Origin: Lanius collurio
Taxonomy: Eukaryota; Chordata; Aves; Passeriformes; Laniidae
Assembly: GCA_020086605.1 (NCBI GenBank)
Contig: JACBWW010000002.1
Span: 22,743,405 to 22,807,404, forward strand
Length of the DNA: 64,000 nucleotides
Reading direction: 5' to 3'
The notes beneath the pieces were generated by a model. That model had not been told where the DNA came from. It did no database searches and saw only the letters and a program-made list of their open reading frames with translations. Shown one piece after another: positions 39,224 to 53,262 of the stretch (within the stretch, counting starts at the first letter, position 1; each line of letters begins with the position of its first letter). A program made the position numbers and the translations under genes.

Positions 39224-41305
39224 AAAAACAAGTTGGAATCACTGTACCCCAGACCTGAATGCTAGCCTGAATTTAAAGAAGGTTACTTAATTTCTGACTT
39301 GCACGAAGATTTTAGAAAGAGACTACATACAAAATCAAAGCTTTTTATTTGTATGTAGTGGTATATTCTAGTTGATTAACCAATTATTGAGGCTGTGCAA
39401 ATCCCATTCCAAGTAGCAGTGAACAAATACAGGAGCACAGAGAGAACACCGGGCTTGGCTCCCCAGTGAAGCTTGAACTGCCAGGTCCTACATTTTCTAG
39501 CACACACTTCACATCATCTCACAAGAACCAACAGCCTTTTTATTGCAGGTCACGTGTATACAAATCACAGGCTTCTCCAGCTTCTGAATGCATAAGAGTT
39601 TATTACAATAATTTAGTGACCACTTCAAGGCTGTTCTTCTGAAAGCACACAAAGAGCTAGCAGTAGCTAGTGAAATCATTAATTTGACAGTAACTAGAGA
39701 CAAACTCTTTCCTGCTTATTTACACTGTATTTGACAATTAACTGGCAGTGAACAGCTAAGCTACTAAACCCCTGCTTTCCAGAACAGCAGCTTAATAGTT
39801 AAAATAATAAGGAAATCCAACACCTTTTTTCTTACTCACAATCCCCGTACAGCAGGCATCAAGTTCTGTAAAAACTGCAACAAATAATTAAGGCAACTCT
39901 TCATAAAGAATACATTGTCAAGTTATGAAACAAAGATTTCAATAACTAAGAAATGTTTTTAAAAGCCACTAACCAATATAATTCTAAGATATATGCAGGT
40001 ATTAAGTCTACAGCTACTTACACTGCTTTGTGGAACCAAAGGACAGGACAATTTCTTTCAAAAATCTGTAATTCCAAGGAGTTTCAAAAGAATCACTGGT
40101 TTTGGTGTGGGGACAAGTCTACATGTACACATATGTACATAGACACGCATATGTTTAATTTGGAAGAAAAATGCAATACAAGGGGAGAGAGGTGTCCTTA
40201 GTGCCAGTGCAAATTCCTTAAACACTTTTCCCAGTACAGGAATTTTAACCCCACAGCAAAACAACTACGTGAAAACTTGGAAAGGGAGAAAACACATTTG
40301 TCTAAATATTCTGTTCTGACTAAGGACTTGCACTTACTTTTCTTAATGGAGCATGGCACAAGGAGGTTTATATAGAACCCTGTATGTTCTAAGCAGCATT
40401 GAAATAATGAAACTCCATTTGGAGAGCTTAATCTAATTAAGCAAACAAAGAAAAGCCACAGAAAAACACAAGTGTTACCCTCATTTTTTGCTGTTCTGTA
40501 CTTTCTTCCACTTTATATCACTTTAATGTGCAAATCCCTTACTTGGACCCCACACTCCTCTATTGCAACAGAATCTCTAGATTCTTCTAGGGAAGAGTAA
40601 CACAATTTCTTATTCTGTCACCAATCAAGGAAAATGGGTGGGGGCAGCTGAAGGTAGATTTTGACAGGACTGTTTTTCCCAAGCAGTTTTTAGAAACACT
40701 TCAGACCAGAAGAATTCAAAACAGTTCTACTTAAATGAAACCATCCTCCTTCAAACGGTCAGTGTACAACAGAACTGAACAGCCCATGGAGAGTACTGAC
40801 AGGCAAGCAAACAGTTTTGCTTAAGCAGGGCGGGGAAAGGGGAGAAGACAGGACAACCAACCCTGAGATAAAGACACTCCTATAAGCAACAGAACTGGTT
40901 ACACAGGTATGGGACAAACAGTAATTGAGACTAAGTACAGTCTCCAAAAGGTCTCTAAAGGGCCTCTAAGCATTCTGCAGCTGACTTTTAGCAACATACC
41001 AAGAGGAAAAAACATCATCCCAAGAACTACTTTCCCCCCAATATTCACTTTACAGTGTCTCAGAACGGACAATACTGAATGAACACGATAAATAGGATCT
41101 TGCATCTATGGTTTAGCAATCCATACTAGTTTGGTATTTAACACAACCTTCTTCCACTCACACTCACTGCAAATGAAGCTAAGTGGAACATACACTAATT
41201 CCCTGGTGTCCAAAGCAACTCAGCATGATCCAAGGGTAGCATTACATGAAATTTACACTTAAAGACGACCACAAGGATCAAAAAATAATGTAGGGACTAA
41301 AAAGA

Positions 41306-41314
41306 TATACTTAC
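41306..41314 (-). promoter_or_regulatory. QKI: 5' splice site (donor) after QKI exon 2
   Basis: On the minus strand the exon ends CCAGAT and the intron opens GTAAGTAT, a near-perfect match to the U1 snRNA consensus. The exon boundary agrees with the end of the Asp95 codon. Confidence 0.95.
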
Positions 41315-41457
41315 ATCTGGATATTCTTTTACAGGCACATATAGTTTCTCTTGTAACTGTACAATAGGTCCCACAGCATCTGGTAATTCTGCACTTCTCT
41401 TCTCCGTACTACCATTTAATGTGTCGTTATACATGTCTTTCCGTACTCTGCTAATTT
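41315..41457 (-). CDS. QKI: QKI coding exon 2: end of QUA1 domain and linker to the KH domain
   Basis: Internal coding exon of 143 bp. It starts with the last two bases of a Glu codon (about residue 48 of QKI) and ends on a complete Asp codon (about residue 95), so it is phase 1 at entry and phase 0 at exit. The translation begins [12 protein letters not shown], continues through [13 protein letters not shown], and ends [10 protein letters not shown], matching what I remember of mammalian QKI over 48 residues with no visible substitution. In STAR proteins this part holds the end of the QUA1 homodimerisation helices and the linker leading to KH strand beta-1, where the VPVKEYPD segment enters the KH fold. 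The acceptor on the minus strand is a T5C7 pyrimidine run, then ACAG, then AAATTAG. The donor is CCAGAT followed by GTAAGTAT, close to consensus. The exon lacks stops and fits the following exon in frame. Its 5' partner exon is outside the window. Confidence 0.97.
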
Positions 41458-41500
41458 CTGTGGGGGGGAAAAACGTATATTAGCCATTAAACACAGTAAC
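41458..41500 (-). promoter_or_regulatory. QKI: 3' splice site with C-rich tract and probable branch point before QKI exon 2
   Basis: On the minus strand the intron closes with five T, seven C and then ACAG. A plausible branch point, GGCTAAT, lies about 25 nt upstream of the AG. The seven-cytosine run (seven G on the plus strand, 41462-41468) is an uninterrupted stretch that could attract poly(C)-binding proteins; that role is inference. Confidence 0.88.
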
Positions 41501-41604
41501 AGATTATAATCTAACATGACAATCTTCTCTTTCTATTATTTCCCAAATCTTAATGCCATTTTCTTCCTCGTGTCATGAACATGACGGTAGCTGGAAAATC
41601 TGCT

Positions 41605-41672
41605 CTGGTTTTGGTTTTTTTCTTCTGTTTCCTTTGGGGGTTTTCAGTTGTCTTTTTGTTTTTTTCCTTTTA
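41605..41672 (+). repeat. (T/G)n tract close to QKI exon 2
   Basis: CTGGTTTTGGTTTTTTTC, CCTTTGGGGGTTTTC and T runs, about 150 bp upstream of the exon in transcript direction. It reads as A/C-rich in the pre-mRNA. Confidence 0.85.
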
Positions 41673-41869
41673 AATTGCAGCACCAATACTTAAATATCTT
41701 TCACGTCTGTAAATCTGCTGCCTACTCATCCTGTTTATGGAATTCAGCTATTGAAGTAAAAATTATGTGCAGCTCCTCAGAACACTTACAAGATTGTTCA
41801 CATCATTTAAAAGGTGTATAAAAACAGTTCTTTAAAGTTTTTTTTTTAATAATAAGGCAGCTAGAAAGC

Positions 41870-41887
41870 AAAAAAAAAAAAAAAAAA
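41870..41887 (+). repeat. Poly(A) run
   Basis: About eighteen consecutive A, preceded at about 41839 by a T run. Confidence 0.9.
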
Positions 41888-44701
41888 TTAGAAAACTGCA
41901 CCTAAAATAAAAAATAGAAAAATGCATCTATACAGCACTTTTTGCTAGTTATGGGATTAACAATAGAACTTGGAAATTAAATGGAGCATCTTTCAGCAAT
42001 GGGAAACAGGACAACTTAGCAGTGAGCACAGTTCATAAGCACATGGTATGACAACAAACAGGTAGATATTGTTCTACTGACCACCTCCAGAGATATAACA
42101 AAAGAATGAAGGCATGTGTGGTATCAGACTTGGGCAAGCTCTCTATGCACCAAGAAGCTCTACTACTTCATTTCAAAGTAATGAAAAACTCCTCAGCAGC
42201 ACCAGGGATTGTGTAAGTACTGCTTCTACCATTTGCACATGTATTACTTACACCTTGAGGTATTTACTTGGAAGATGTAGTTTAGTAGTTATGAACAAGG
42301 TAGTTAAAAATGGATAATCTTATTCAAATCTACATTAGCATAACTAAACTGTAACAGTCCAAGAATGAACACAAAGCTTTCTTTTGTTTAACCAAAAAAG
42401 ACATTTAAGAAGAGGTTACATTTTATTTCTAAACCTGTTATACATGGTATTTAAACTGCTGCTCTAAGACTAAGAAATTCCACATTTCATAAATTACAAA
42501 ATCCCAAATACTGTAAAAATGTTCTCAATGAATTTATTTCAATACCACAAAAAAATTACTTATAATGAATGTATTAACCACGTTTCAAACAAAAACCTAA
42601 TGTTTCAACAGAATTGTTCCCAAAGTATTAAGACTTACACTAGCATGGGCTGTAAACAAAACCAGGTAGCAGTAATTCCAGTCTTTCACTTAGAATTGCA
42701 ACAACTGCTTTCAAAAGCTTCAGAATTAAACATGACACTGAAAACAGAAATCTTATGTTTTCATCTAAATACAGGAAGCCATAGAAAGAAGAACTCACTT
42801 GAAACCAAGCAGCAGACAAGAGATTAATGTAACCTCTGTTTCATAATCAGTTTCTTCTCTGGCAAATGATTAATAGCTGAGATTTCACCACCTGAAAAGC
42901 TGTGGGGTGGAGGAGAGTGTCAGAAAGGACACATCTCTGAAACGCATATTCAGGAACAAGTTGTTTCTCTGCTGGAAACTGACACAGTCATGTGTACTGT
43001 ATCATGATTTGGTAGTTAACACCTGTTTACAATGGGGAACACAAATTTTGTCACCATATAATCATGGCTCAAGGAAAAATCCTCATCTCCTACACTGACA
43101 ATTTTGGCTACGAGCACAAATTCCTCTGAACTACAAGCAGTATTTATACTGGCTTCAGTATATAAAGAAATTCTTCAGCACATCTCTTTGAACAAATATT
43201 ACTATCTTTTGGCACACCTTGTTTCCTTTTCATTCTCTTCAGATTTTCCATTAATTTACACTACACTGAAACAAGCTAGGCAGTCCACAGAAGTACTGAA
43301 GCGTAAGTAGCAACATGGTCCTTCTTATTTATAATTGGCAGCTACTGAGTAGCTGCACCAAAATTTTCCTTTCAAAATGCATCTTTAATGCCGCATATAA
43401 TCATTAACATTAGGTATCATAGTTTTCACAGGAGAAAACAAACATTTATTTTAGATTTTCCCTTGCAAATAATCCTATGCTACATTCATGACACTTGAAA
43501 GCCAAACATTCAGAACACACACAGACAAGTATGAGAATTGGCTTGAGGACTACCACACAATTTTGGTTTGTGTGAAAACTAAGCTATCTATCACACCTCA
43601 AACTTTATATAGAGTGAAGACATCTACCAACTCAATGGAGTAGAAAACGCCACTACACAACCAGACACATGAACTTTTTGTTTTCTTTGCACATGTAGGT
43701 TTGTATTTTCTCTCACTACATTCAAGCCAGCATTAATGGTAACAAACATCAGGATGGGGACAGTCAGCTACAGCAGTCAGCAGTTATCACTGGCTCCTCA
43801 AGTGCTATCATTTCTTCTGCTTCTTGGCATTTTTCCTTCTCTCTTGTCTTAAGATACTTTCTCCAAGACCTCAGACAAAACATTCAGAGCAACAAATGAA
43901 ATAACAGGCATATATTCCCCATTTTCTTTAACTTCTGATCCGATCTCCAAACTCTATTTCTGCACAATACGTTATCTATGAAACTCTTTCCACTTTCCTT
44001 AAATTTGACACTACTGAAGGGCTACTGCTTAAACGATAAAATAGTTAGATCAAATCTCTAGTTCACCCATTCTCTCTCACTTCTAACTATGAATTGAGTA
44101 AAACCTACCTTCCTTACTAAGTATTAGTGCAGCTGACCAAAAGCATTCTCTCAAATGCACAACTCATGAAGTTATCTGCTTGATATGCCTCCTGGGTTTT
44201 TTCCAGATTCTGCTGAATCCTTCTACACATCTGCAAGATTACTTTTTTTTTATTCTGACTAACAGCAGTTTTCTCACATACCTGCCTGTTGTTTAATCAC
44301 ACCTCTGGTGTCTCAACAAGACTGTATACAAAGTATTGAATTTTGATGACATAATCTTTCATTTTACATTCTCCATTACACCCAATTCAAGTTTCTAGTC
44401 TCTTGAGTATCCTGCAACTTTGCCACTCGATTTAGGCAGTTATGTGTATCAACAGAATTATGTGGCACTCTATTTTCAGCACCTCCCTCAAGCTTATCAG
44501 GAGTGAATAAGGTTTCAAAAAGCATCACCAGCAGAAATGTTAGAGAAGATAAAAGCTCTGCTCTCCCGAGCTCTAGCAAGCAACATTTTGTTCTGCTCTG
44601 ACATACTTTAAAATACCTAAAAACCTGAGGAGCAGTGCTAAAGTAGAAAGGTCAAATCCTCCATGCACACCTTTTTATTTTTTAGCATTGAATTCACATA
44701 T

Positions 44702-44731
44702 CTTTTAAAAAATAAAAAAAAAAATAAAAAG
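44702..44731 (+). repeat. A-rich (AAAT)-like run
   Basis: Interrupted runs of A with single T. Confidence 0.85.
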
Positions 44732-47700
44732 AAGTGGTCAAGTAAACAATCTTTTTTTTAGATTTATTTCATATTTCTCACACACTACCAAGTAGGTCTT
44801 TTCTTGCCCAGAAGCTTCTTTCGTATGTCTCTCATGAAATCACACTTTTCAAGTTCACTTGTAAAGCTTTACCTCTTTCACATTTACAATTCTTCCCTCT
44901 CACAGAAAGCCAACAGATTCAAAAATAAGGAAAGCTTTACTTTCAGAGTGAACATCTAAGTACAATTCTAGGTACTTTATCTTAACGCTGCAGTGCTAAT
45001 TATGTTGTATAACACTCTAGGGATTTAAAAGAGTGTTAGTAAGGAGAGATAATTATAATAGTAGATATGACTTAAAAAAAAAAAAGGCATACAGCAGCTT
45101 CCCCACATCTCTAAAACCTGTGAGTTCTGCCAATGGGTTAATAGGTCTCTGAAAGGATACAAGTACCCATCTCTACTGTAGGTAAAAGCAGAAACTCATG
45201 AAGAATTTTGAAACCTATAATATTCACCTTTAACAATACCCTGGTCTCTATACTCTAAGATAAGTTCAGCAATAAATTACAAATTTGTCTTGCTCACAGC
45301 AGGGTAGTGGAGAAATAAACTTAAAAAAAAAAAAAGACAAACTGGTTTCAGTATCTTTATCTTGTTCCACCTTAGTATGGCATGACCTAGTTACCCATGG
45401 TGGCAATGACATGCATTCTGGTTCAGAGGACATTTTTCTTCCTCTGTCCCTGAAACTATACAAGGAATGTAATCTTTTAGTTTCCTTTGTCTACAGATAA
45501 TGTATTTCAATCTCTCTAATACCATTCTAAGGTATGTTTCAAAGCAGGATATACTGTTTATACTGCTTACGTCTGTCTACAGATATGCACTGTTTTGATT
45601 TCTTCATTAAACTCTAAGTATTCTTCCTCCTTGAACACACAAAGAGCAGTGTTCATGTGAATGTTTGTCATCACATGAAAAACCATCAAGAAGTTACTCA
45701 TTTTCAGCTGTGAATTATTCCTTCAGAGGCAGTAAGGCTACACATGTGTTAGAGACTGCTGGGTTGTAATGTAGAATTGGTTTACATAAACCATTGTCTG
45801 CAAGACTATTCAAAGTAGGAAATCACTGAAAAGATTCAAATCCTTCCTGTCCCACCACTTCGCAAACCACTGTCATTGCCAGTGGCCACAGTTTTACTAT
45901 CTCTCACCACGAAAGCTTCTTCTAAAGCCTTATCTTTTGGAAGAGCAGCAGACTTACTGTTTTTAAACCGATGCATTCCTCACCGTAGTTTAAGCTAGAA
46001 CTAAAAATTTGAAGAACTGAAACAAATTTTCTGATGTTCCAATTCAGCTACATCCATTTAAGCAGAGTTAAACTGATGCCACCCTCAGCTTATGTTTCTT
46101 TCCTAAGACCACATTAAGTCATCAACACACACAGAATTTCACTTTTTGCAATAGACAGCAAGTGGGGGTGGAACAATCCAACAGCCAAAATCAGCGAAAG
46201 ATACAGAATTAATCAAAATGTTAACCGTCTTCTAGCACCAGCAGGCATGCTTCCTTAACCAAGTGAAGTACCAGACTTCCAAAGATTCTCAAGCACAAGC
46301 TAGTTTCCATTTGAAAAAATAATAAAGTTAGGAACAAAAGTTTAAAGTTAAAAGTTTAAGAGTTAGGGTAAGAAAAACAAGTATCTTCATATAGCTAAAA
46401 ATCTACATGGTAGTTGGATCTCACTGATGCATAGAGCATCAGTTTCAGTTTTCTACTTTCTCAGGGAAATCAAGTCATGCCCAAAATATCACCGACATCA
46501 AAATTTTTACATGCAGAGTAATTTTATGTATTTGACAGGCAAAAATAATTCCTGGGGTTTTTTTTTTCTTACAAACTATGATACTTAAATGAAGCACAAA
46601 TAACACTTTCAGTATTTCCACAACAGTTTTTTGCAAAAAGTGAAAAATTCTAATAACTATCTATCAGATATCTATCCACTTTAGTGGATCCACTCAAATG
46701 CATGTGATTAGCATGCACTGCACTTAGAGGGCAGGTGAGGAATTAACTGAATCAAGTTCTCATTCTTTACTACCATGCAGTTTATTTTTTTTTAATAAGA
46801 GTTTAATTTTTAATTTTTTTTTGAATTTGTGAATGTGTTCAGTAAGTTAGCATTTGTACAAAGTTTTTTTATTGCACACAACTGCTGCTAGATCATCACT
46901 TCAGGCATTTGAAAGTTACTTTTAAGCAACAAAATATTTTTTTCTGATTTTTTTTTCCAATCAGGTAAGTCCCTAAAACTAGAAAACAAGGGTTGCAGAC
47001 ACTTTAATTTACAGACATAAAATTACCACTTTGTAGGATCCAAATCCACTGAATACGGATCCATGATTTATACAGGCAGGCAATCAATTCCATGTGCCAT
47101 TAAAGCATTACACATCAGACAACTGCAACTAGATACCAGTTAATTTTATATAATACACAGTATGTCAAACAGCATCCAATAACATTGTAAAAAATGCGGA
47201 AGATATAACTAATAACGGAGAGAAAAAAGCAGAAAAAGTAGGAAACTTATATACTGCTCTTACTCTGAGGACAGGTGAGTTATAATCTCTCTTGGAAGTG
47301 TTCTAAAGACTAACACAAAGCTTCTACTCAAACTAGAACATGAGTAGCATGCTGAGTTCATCCCCTGCACAGAAAGAATGCTGTTAGCATGTACCAAATT
47401 TAAATACAACTTTTATTATAAAAATAAATAAAGAAAAAACAAAGTGACATCACACCATTAATGGACTAGATCAATAGACACTTAGTCACTCAGAACTGAA
47501 AAAGAGTGTCAAAGTACTCAACACCACTGAGAATATGGCACACACGTCATTCAGGAGTATCAAAAAAACCTGAAAGTGTTTGCATTTCAAATTTCTATTA
47601 ATCTTTTAATGCTTTGGAAAAACTATAGGTTCATCTCTGTTGCTCCTCAGAGCCCAGTCTAACAGTACACTTTCAGTGATTAAACTGTCAGTCCAATAAC

Positions 47701-48246
47701 AAGTGGGCAGCACTTTCAGCAATTTGTCAGCACTCTTGGTGTCAAAATTCAGTCATTTCTTTTTGCTGTAAGAGCCTGCAAAACTCCTCCTTTTGTGGGC
47801 AGTTGTAAGGTTTGTATCAAACTAACTTCAAAACCAAATACAGCATAGTCATCTGTTCTCTTTGTATAAATGTCAACAGAAAGCTTTAAAGTGCTTTATT
47901 ACTGGTGGAACATTGCAACTCATGTGTTTTCTAATCTAGCAGCTTTAGTATGCTTACTTGGCAAAGAAATAGCTGGTTTTATTCATCAAATTTTAACAGT
48001 CTTCACTGTTAACACCAGTGCTGTTCGCTACTACTGCTGATGCAGCAGCAATAGCAATGCTAGCAAAAAAACAAGTCATTTTTAATATTGTGCCACATAG
48101 ACTTGTACCCCGCATGCATCATCAGCACATGGTCTAAAATGCTGGCAAGCATTTACACTCCCCATCCCTGATATTAAACCAGTGACATGCCTGAGCATCA
48201 GGCAAACAAGATTCCTGATTCTTTCCTTCAGAAACCAACACAGAAT

Positions 48247-48275
48247 TAAAAAAAAAATAAAAAATAAATAAATTA
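48247..48275 (+). repeat. A-rich (AAAT)n run
   Basis: A10 then TAAAAAATAAATAAAT. Confidence 0.85.
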
Positions 48276-48984
48276 GACTTAGGATCAAGCAGAGCTGATC
48301 AAACAGTCCACTTTGGAAAAATTTTTATCATGTATCAGCAATTTTGGTCTACAGCATGACACTGAACTCTGACATAATTAACTGGCAAATTTAAAACAGT
48401 CATGTATTTGTTTCCATTTACTAAAACTTGCATTTATGTTATTTAATGTTATGGTATGTCAGAAAGGCCAGAGCAGGTTTGAAAATGTCCATCAATCCTG
48501 CATTACAGCTGCCAATGACAATCTGCATTTGCTAAAAAAAGAATATAAAGGAGATTAAATACAGTCTCCTCATTTTCTTGGTAAGCTCCAAAAGCTGTAC
48601 ATTTGAGATGAAGTTCTTGTATTTGTCTCATCATATCCCAGCACTATGCTCCAGAAACCTAAATATCTTTTACATAAAAATCAGTTTATAAGTTCCCAAG
48701 AGGATACTTTAAAGAACTTTTCAGCAGTCTACTTGGCATATTCAACTAACATAATATAGCAACTGACATACACTATCCATCCACACCCAAATGAGTAGCA
48801 CTGGAAAATGGAAAGTTTCTTGAGATGAGTAATTAGCTGATAGAGAGGAAACTGTAAAACTAAACTGAAGTCTATCAGCACAGCACGACTGCAGAAGCAG
48901 ATCTGGTGGCTCATATTTGTATCAGGCTTAATTATTACCCTCTCAAAAATCTACTCTAGCTCCCTTTAGCAGCAATTTGCCCCA

Positions 48985-49345
48985 TAGTTACAGACTCATA
49001 GAAGCAATCAGGTTGGAATGAGATCCAGTCTCATCTGTGACCAAACACACCAACATACCAACTTGACCAGAGCACCAAGTGCCATGTCCAGTCTTTCCTT
49101 GAACTGTGTCCTCCTCTCCTGCCACTGCCGGCATGGGAGAAGAGGCCAACCCCCACCTGGGTACACCCCCCTTTCAGGGAGCTGTAGACAGCGACAAGGT
49201 CTCCCTCAACCTCCTTTTCTCCAGGCTAAACACCCTCAGCTCCTTCAGCAGATCCTCCTCTGGAAGACTTGTGCTTCAGACCCTTCACCAGCTCTGCTAC
49301 CCTTCTCCGGACTCACTCCAGCTCCTCAAGTCCTTCCTTAGTTAC
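48985..49345 (-). mobile_element. CR1 LINE fragment, same orientation as QKI
   Basis: On the plus strand it begins ACTCATAGAAGCAATCAGGT (the degraded reverse complement of the CR1 end). It then passes GCCATGTCCAGTCTTTCCTT and CACCTGGGTACA, and the conserved CR1 block GTCTCCCTCAACCTCCTTTT, CTCCAGGCTAAACACCCTCA and GACTCACTCCAGCTCC. This extends further 5' into the CR1 coding 3' end than the other copies. GC content stands out from the flanks, which explains the local open frames. Confidence 0.95.
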
Positions 49346-51872
49346 AAGTACCACAGCTAAATGTGCATCAAGCTTCTAGATCTATTCAAAGTTTTTATTT
49401 GGTTTTCTTTCCATACCCATAAAGTAGCATAAAATCAAATGTTTGGCAGGTAACCATAGTTATAAACAACTTGAATACCTTAGATGTGGGAGAATCTGCA
49501 CTAATACTACTCTGTATGAACTACTAATCATCCAAAAGATTAAAGAACGGAGCCATCCACTCCTAGGAGATTTAAACAACAGTGTTACGTGGCACTCTTT
49601 AAAAATATCAACTTGACAGTATCTGCTCAGAGAGAAGGTTTACGGTTTTAGCTCCTCAGGTGGGTATTTTTTTACAAAAAATACGTTACCTCAATTTGCT
49701 ATCTTTTTTGAAATTGATCTTTGTGAACAATGCAGATTGACTGGTCTGCACAGGACCTGCTCTACCCACACACTATCCCATGCTCCCTTCACATCAGAAT
49801 CAACTGCTGTCCACTTTCCACAAGTATCTTCTGCGTATGAAATAACATGTATTTACATTCAACAGCTGTGAAGTTATGTAATGAGAAGCTCTCCAGTTAA
49901 AGCCAGAAGAACATTCTCTCAAAATGTACACTGAGCACTTCAGAACACACTGTCTTAATTAATATCAGAATCACCTGGATATCAGCACTGAAATTCCACA
50001 CTATGCTATTCTGCCAGTATGTGCAAAAAGTGCCTAGAAGTAAAGGGCAAGACACTATTCTACAACCTTTAAAACAAAACTAATTTAAACAAACTCCTGG
50101 CAGAGACCCTTCAAAATAATGACTTTTGAAGTTTACTGTAAAATTAAAATTATGACTGAGTTACCTAAACTTTAGAATTGCTTATTCTGGAACTGGAGAA
50201 GCAAAAACTACTAAAAAAAAAACCAAAAAAACTCTGAAAATTAAACAGCAGCACCATTTTCTTTCCTGTATTCAAAGGTGCACTTTAAGACTCACCAATT
50301 TCAAAGAGCAACATGGAGCACATGCAGAGATATTCTCTCAGTCTTTGGGAACCATCCACAATGATCCTCCACAGTCAGCAATTACAAAAAAGCATTCCAC
50401 TGGTTAATGTACTCTTTGTCTTTTGTATGAAAGGAGTGAGGGAATTTTTTTTTTTACTTCCATGACCACCCCAAAATAATTACCTATTCACTAACTCAGT
50501 AACGTTACATGAGTCTTCTCTTTATTTTACTAATTGTTTTAAGGCTCAAGTGAATTTCATACATTCTTACATTTCATACAAAGGCAACCTGAGGAAACAC
50601 AAAACTTGGTCACTAATATAAAGTACTTCAGGAAATGCTGGGAAGTGAAGATGCATATCCTCCTGTGTTCCACCAATTTTTCAGTTTTGTATGTTTGTGT
50701 CACAAAACTGAATCTTCTACAATTCACACACAGAGTGACCACTTGATACGTTGAAAACCCCTAGATATCTGGACCATACCCTATATGCTTCATGAAATAA
50801 AGGGGAGGGGAAAAAAAATTAGTCATTATTAGCTGATTAGTTGTGATGTATTAACATTATGCATTCTTTATTAAAAGAATATACTATACTGCTACTTAGA
50901 TGCTGATGAAAACACTTTATAGTCATAAAAACATGTATTTAGACACTACAGATTTTGTATTTGTGACATCTAAACAAACTGGTTGTTAGTTACCAACTGA
51001 AGACTTTACCTAATACAGGAAGATATGAAACACTAAAATGTGAGAAAGCAAGCACACCTAGAGATAATTGACTTAGTTACAAGGAGAACATCTCTAATTC
51101 TAATCTGCTAGCATGTCAAAACAAAGCTATTCCAGTACTTTTAAGAAATGTCTCTCTCTATGTATTCCTGAAGTACAATTTCACAAGAAGCCAACCTGAC
51201 AGCTTTCATCACTTCAACTGGAATCTAATCCATTTGAATAGGACTGAGTAGTGCCTCTCATTCCCAATTTACTTTTTCTTAGCTGATCACGCACAACAGT
51301 AACACAATCCCACTTTTATACACACTGCTCCCCATCACACAGTATTGTTGTAAACGCTGCCCTACCTGACTCTGTCAGCATTTTATTCACAAGACTAAGA
51401 AAGTAACTATTTTTGCTTGACAAGTACCAGCACTGACAAGTTAGTCATCTACAACACTAAATACACTAACTATTGTACTGCTCTGATATAAATTACATCA
51501 TGAACATGCACTGCACAATTTCAAATTAACTTTTAACTACTGGAAGATTTCCCAGAGTTAGTCAGTACATAAACAAGATCTCTACTTAATCATAATCTCT
51601 ACTTACCCAAATACATAACCAATACCACATCTTAAGAAATTTGACAATACAGCTGACCAAACTACAACCCTAAATTAAGCATTAGCTGTGTTAGAAGATT
51701 ATATACATCCAACACACCTGAAAACTCTTGAGTTGGATATAGAATAGCAAAACACAGACTCACGGCAGGAAAACATTCCAAAATTTAGTTCTAAAGTAAA
51801 TATTCCATCCAGATACATTAGTCCATTTTAATTACTATGCCAAGTTTAACTAAAGAAATTTGGTTAAAACAT

Positions 51873-51940
51873 GACAAGGAAGTTGGAACTAGATGATCTT
51901 CAAGGTCCTTCCAACCAAAACCTTTATACGACTTTATGAA
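51873..51940 (+). mobile_element. Short CR1 LINE 3'-terminal fragment
   Basis: About 68 bp containing AGTTGGAACTAGATGATCTT, then CAAGGTCCTTCCAACC, the signature of the final CR1 3' segment. It is followed by a mutated terminal repeat (TTTATACGACTTTATGAA). Heavily 5'-truncated; orientation opposite to QKI. Confidence 0.93.
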
Positions 51941-53262
51941 GCGGGTACTCCTAGAAAAGCTCTTCAAGGTATAACCTAAAACAAAGTGACAACAGCTGTG
52001 CCAAAAGTAGAACTGATTAAAAAGAGGTTGTCAAAACATGATTAAAAAAATCTATTAAAAACAATATATATGCTAACAGGAACAGTTTTACCTTACTGCA
52101 AATTGTAATTTATTATACAAACACCACCAGTGACAAAAATTTTTATTTGAGAACTATAACTAGTAAAAAAACTTAAGTAATGTCATTAAATATTTTAAGC
52201 AAGGTGCTGAAATGAGTTAAAAAATGCTAGTATTTATGCTAGGTAATACAGAAAAAAACTACTTAAAAATTGTCACCAAGTTCCTCTATTTCAAAAGTTA
52301 AACAACTTCCATATCACGTTGAAGTGATTAAGATAACCAGTCAACTTTGAAAAGCTGATCATTTTTCATCAGTGTAGAGAAAAAAAATCAGTATGCTTGA
52401 ATTCACTGCAAATACATATACCTGAATAATCTTCTAAATTATAAATATACCTATGTAAACATGGTTCTCCAGGGAAGTGAAACCTGTCAACAGTCAAACA
52501 AAATCTTACACACGACTGAGATTAAATTCAAGGTTAAAGAATCAGGCTGTTGGCAATTGTAATTTTTACTAAAGTTGAGTATTTTTTCAGACTTGAACAT
52601 CAGTTAAAATGAAGTGACATATTAGTATACTAATCTAACTGTTATCCATCCTTTTGTATCATACATTAGTTCAGCCATCTGACTCAACACATTACCAACC
52701 AGCAGGAAATCAGCAAGGCAACTAACTCTAAACATGCAGAGCCAGCAAAACTTTAGAGAATCAACCACCACTACCATCATCACCCTCTGACAAAGTGAGA
52801 AATAAGAACCTTGCTACTTACATTTCTTTTACTGTAGTGAAAGGTATTAACTGTTATTTGTCCTATTTTAGTTATTCCACATAGTGAATGGAATGTTCAA
52901 CTTCATTTGCAGTTGAGTATGCTAAAACCTACTGAGATCATCTTTGAAAATTTAATTTCTGTCAAGAAAAAACAAAGCTCTTCCAAAAAAAACTCTCCAA
53001 TGATAGTATTTTTTATACTATGACAAAATCCCATCGACAACCAGAGGTCTAAGTAGATTCAAACACTTTTTTCGCCTTTACACGACAAACAGGTAAGTGC
53101 TTTTCAAAAACTGCAGTGCAACCTGCTCTGTCGGGGGGGTTCTCATTTCAGCAAGATTGAACACAGAACTAGCTCACCCTCTTCAACCATAACAGAGCTA
53201 ATGAGAATGCAGTTTGGCTGCTTACTATGTAAACAGAAGTATTTGGTTAGTGATACTACTAC

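Larger units (their letters stand above)
14938..41314 (-). other. QKI: Complete QKI intron between exon 2 and the KH exon (26,377 bp)
   Basis: Bounded by verified GT and AG ends. Contents: a GC/CpG-richer block at 15250-15590, a CA/TA repeat at 15669-15720, short tandem duplications at 17821, 18458 and 30306, and (T/G)n tracts at 21645, 23306 and 34129. It also holds an inverted repeat at 22808-22900, a CR1 fragment at 24937-25254, poly(A) runs at 25506 and 27852, hairpins at 29666 and 35996, an (A/C)n tract at 36642 and poly(T) runs at 38842 and 39206. Elsewhere it is unique AT-rich sequence with no supported gene. Confidence 0.9.

Noticed and set aside
49018..49360. Two overlapping plus-strand frames of 84-107 codons
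   Set aside because: They are readings of the antisense strand of a CR1 fragment, whose GC content reduces stop codons.
2400..51010. Scattered ACUAAY matches on the transcript strand (e.g. near 2446, 20463, 21697, 24188, 50995)
   Set aside because: A six-base degenerate motif is expected dozens of times in 64 kb of AT-rich sequence, and most lack a separate half-site.
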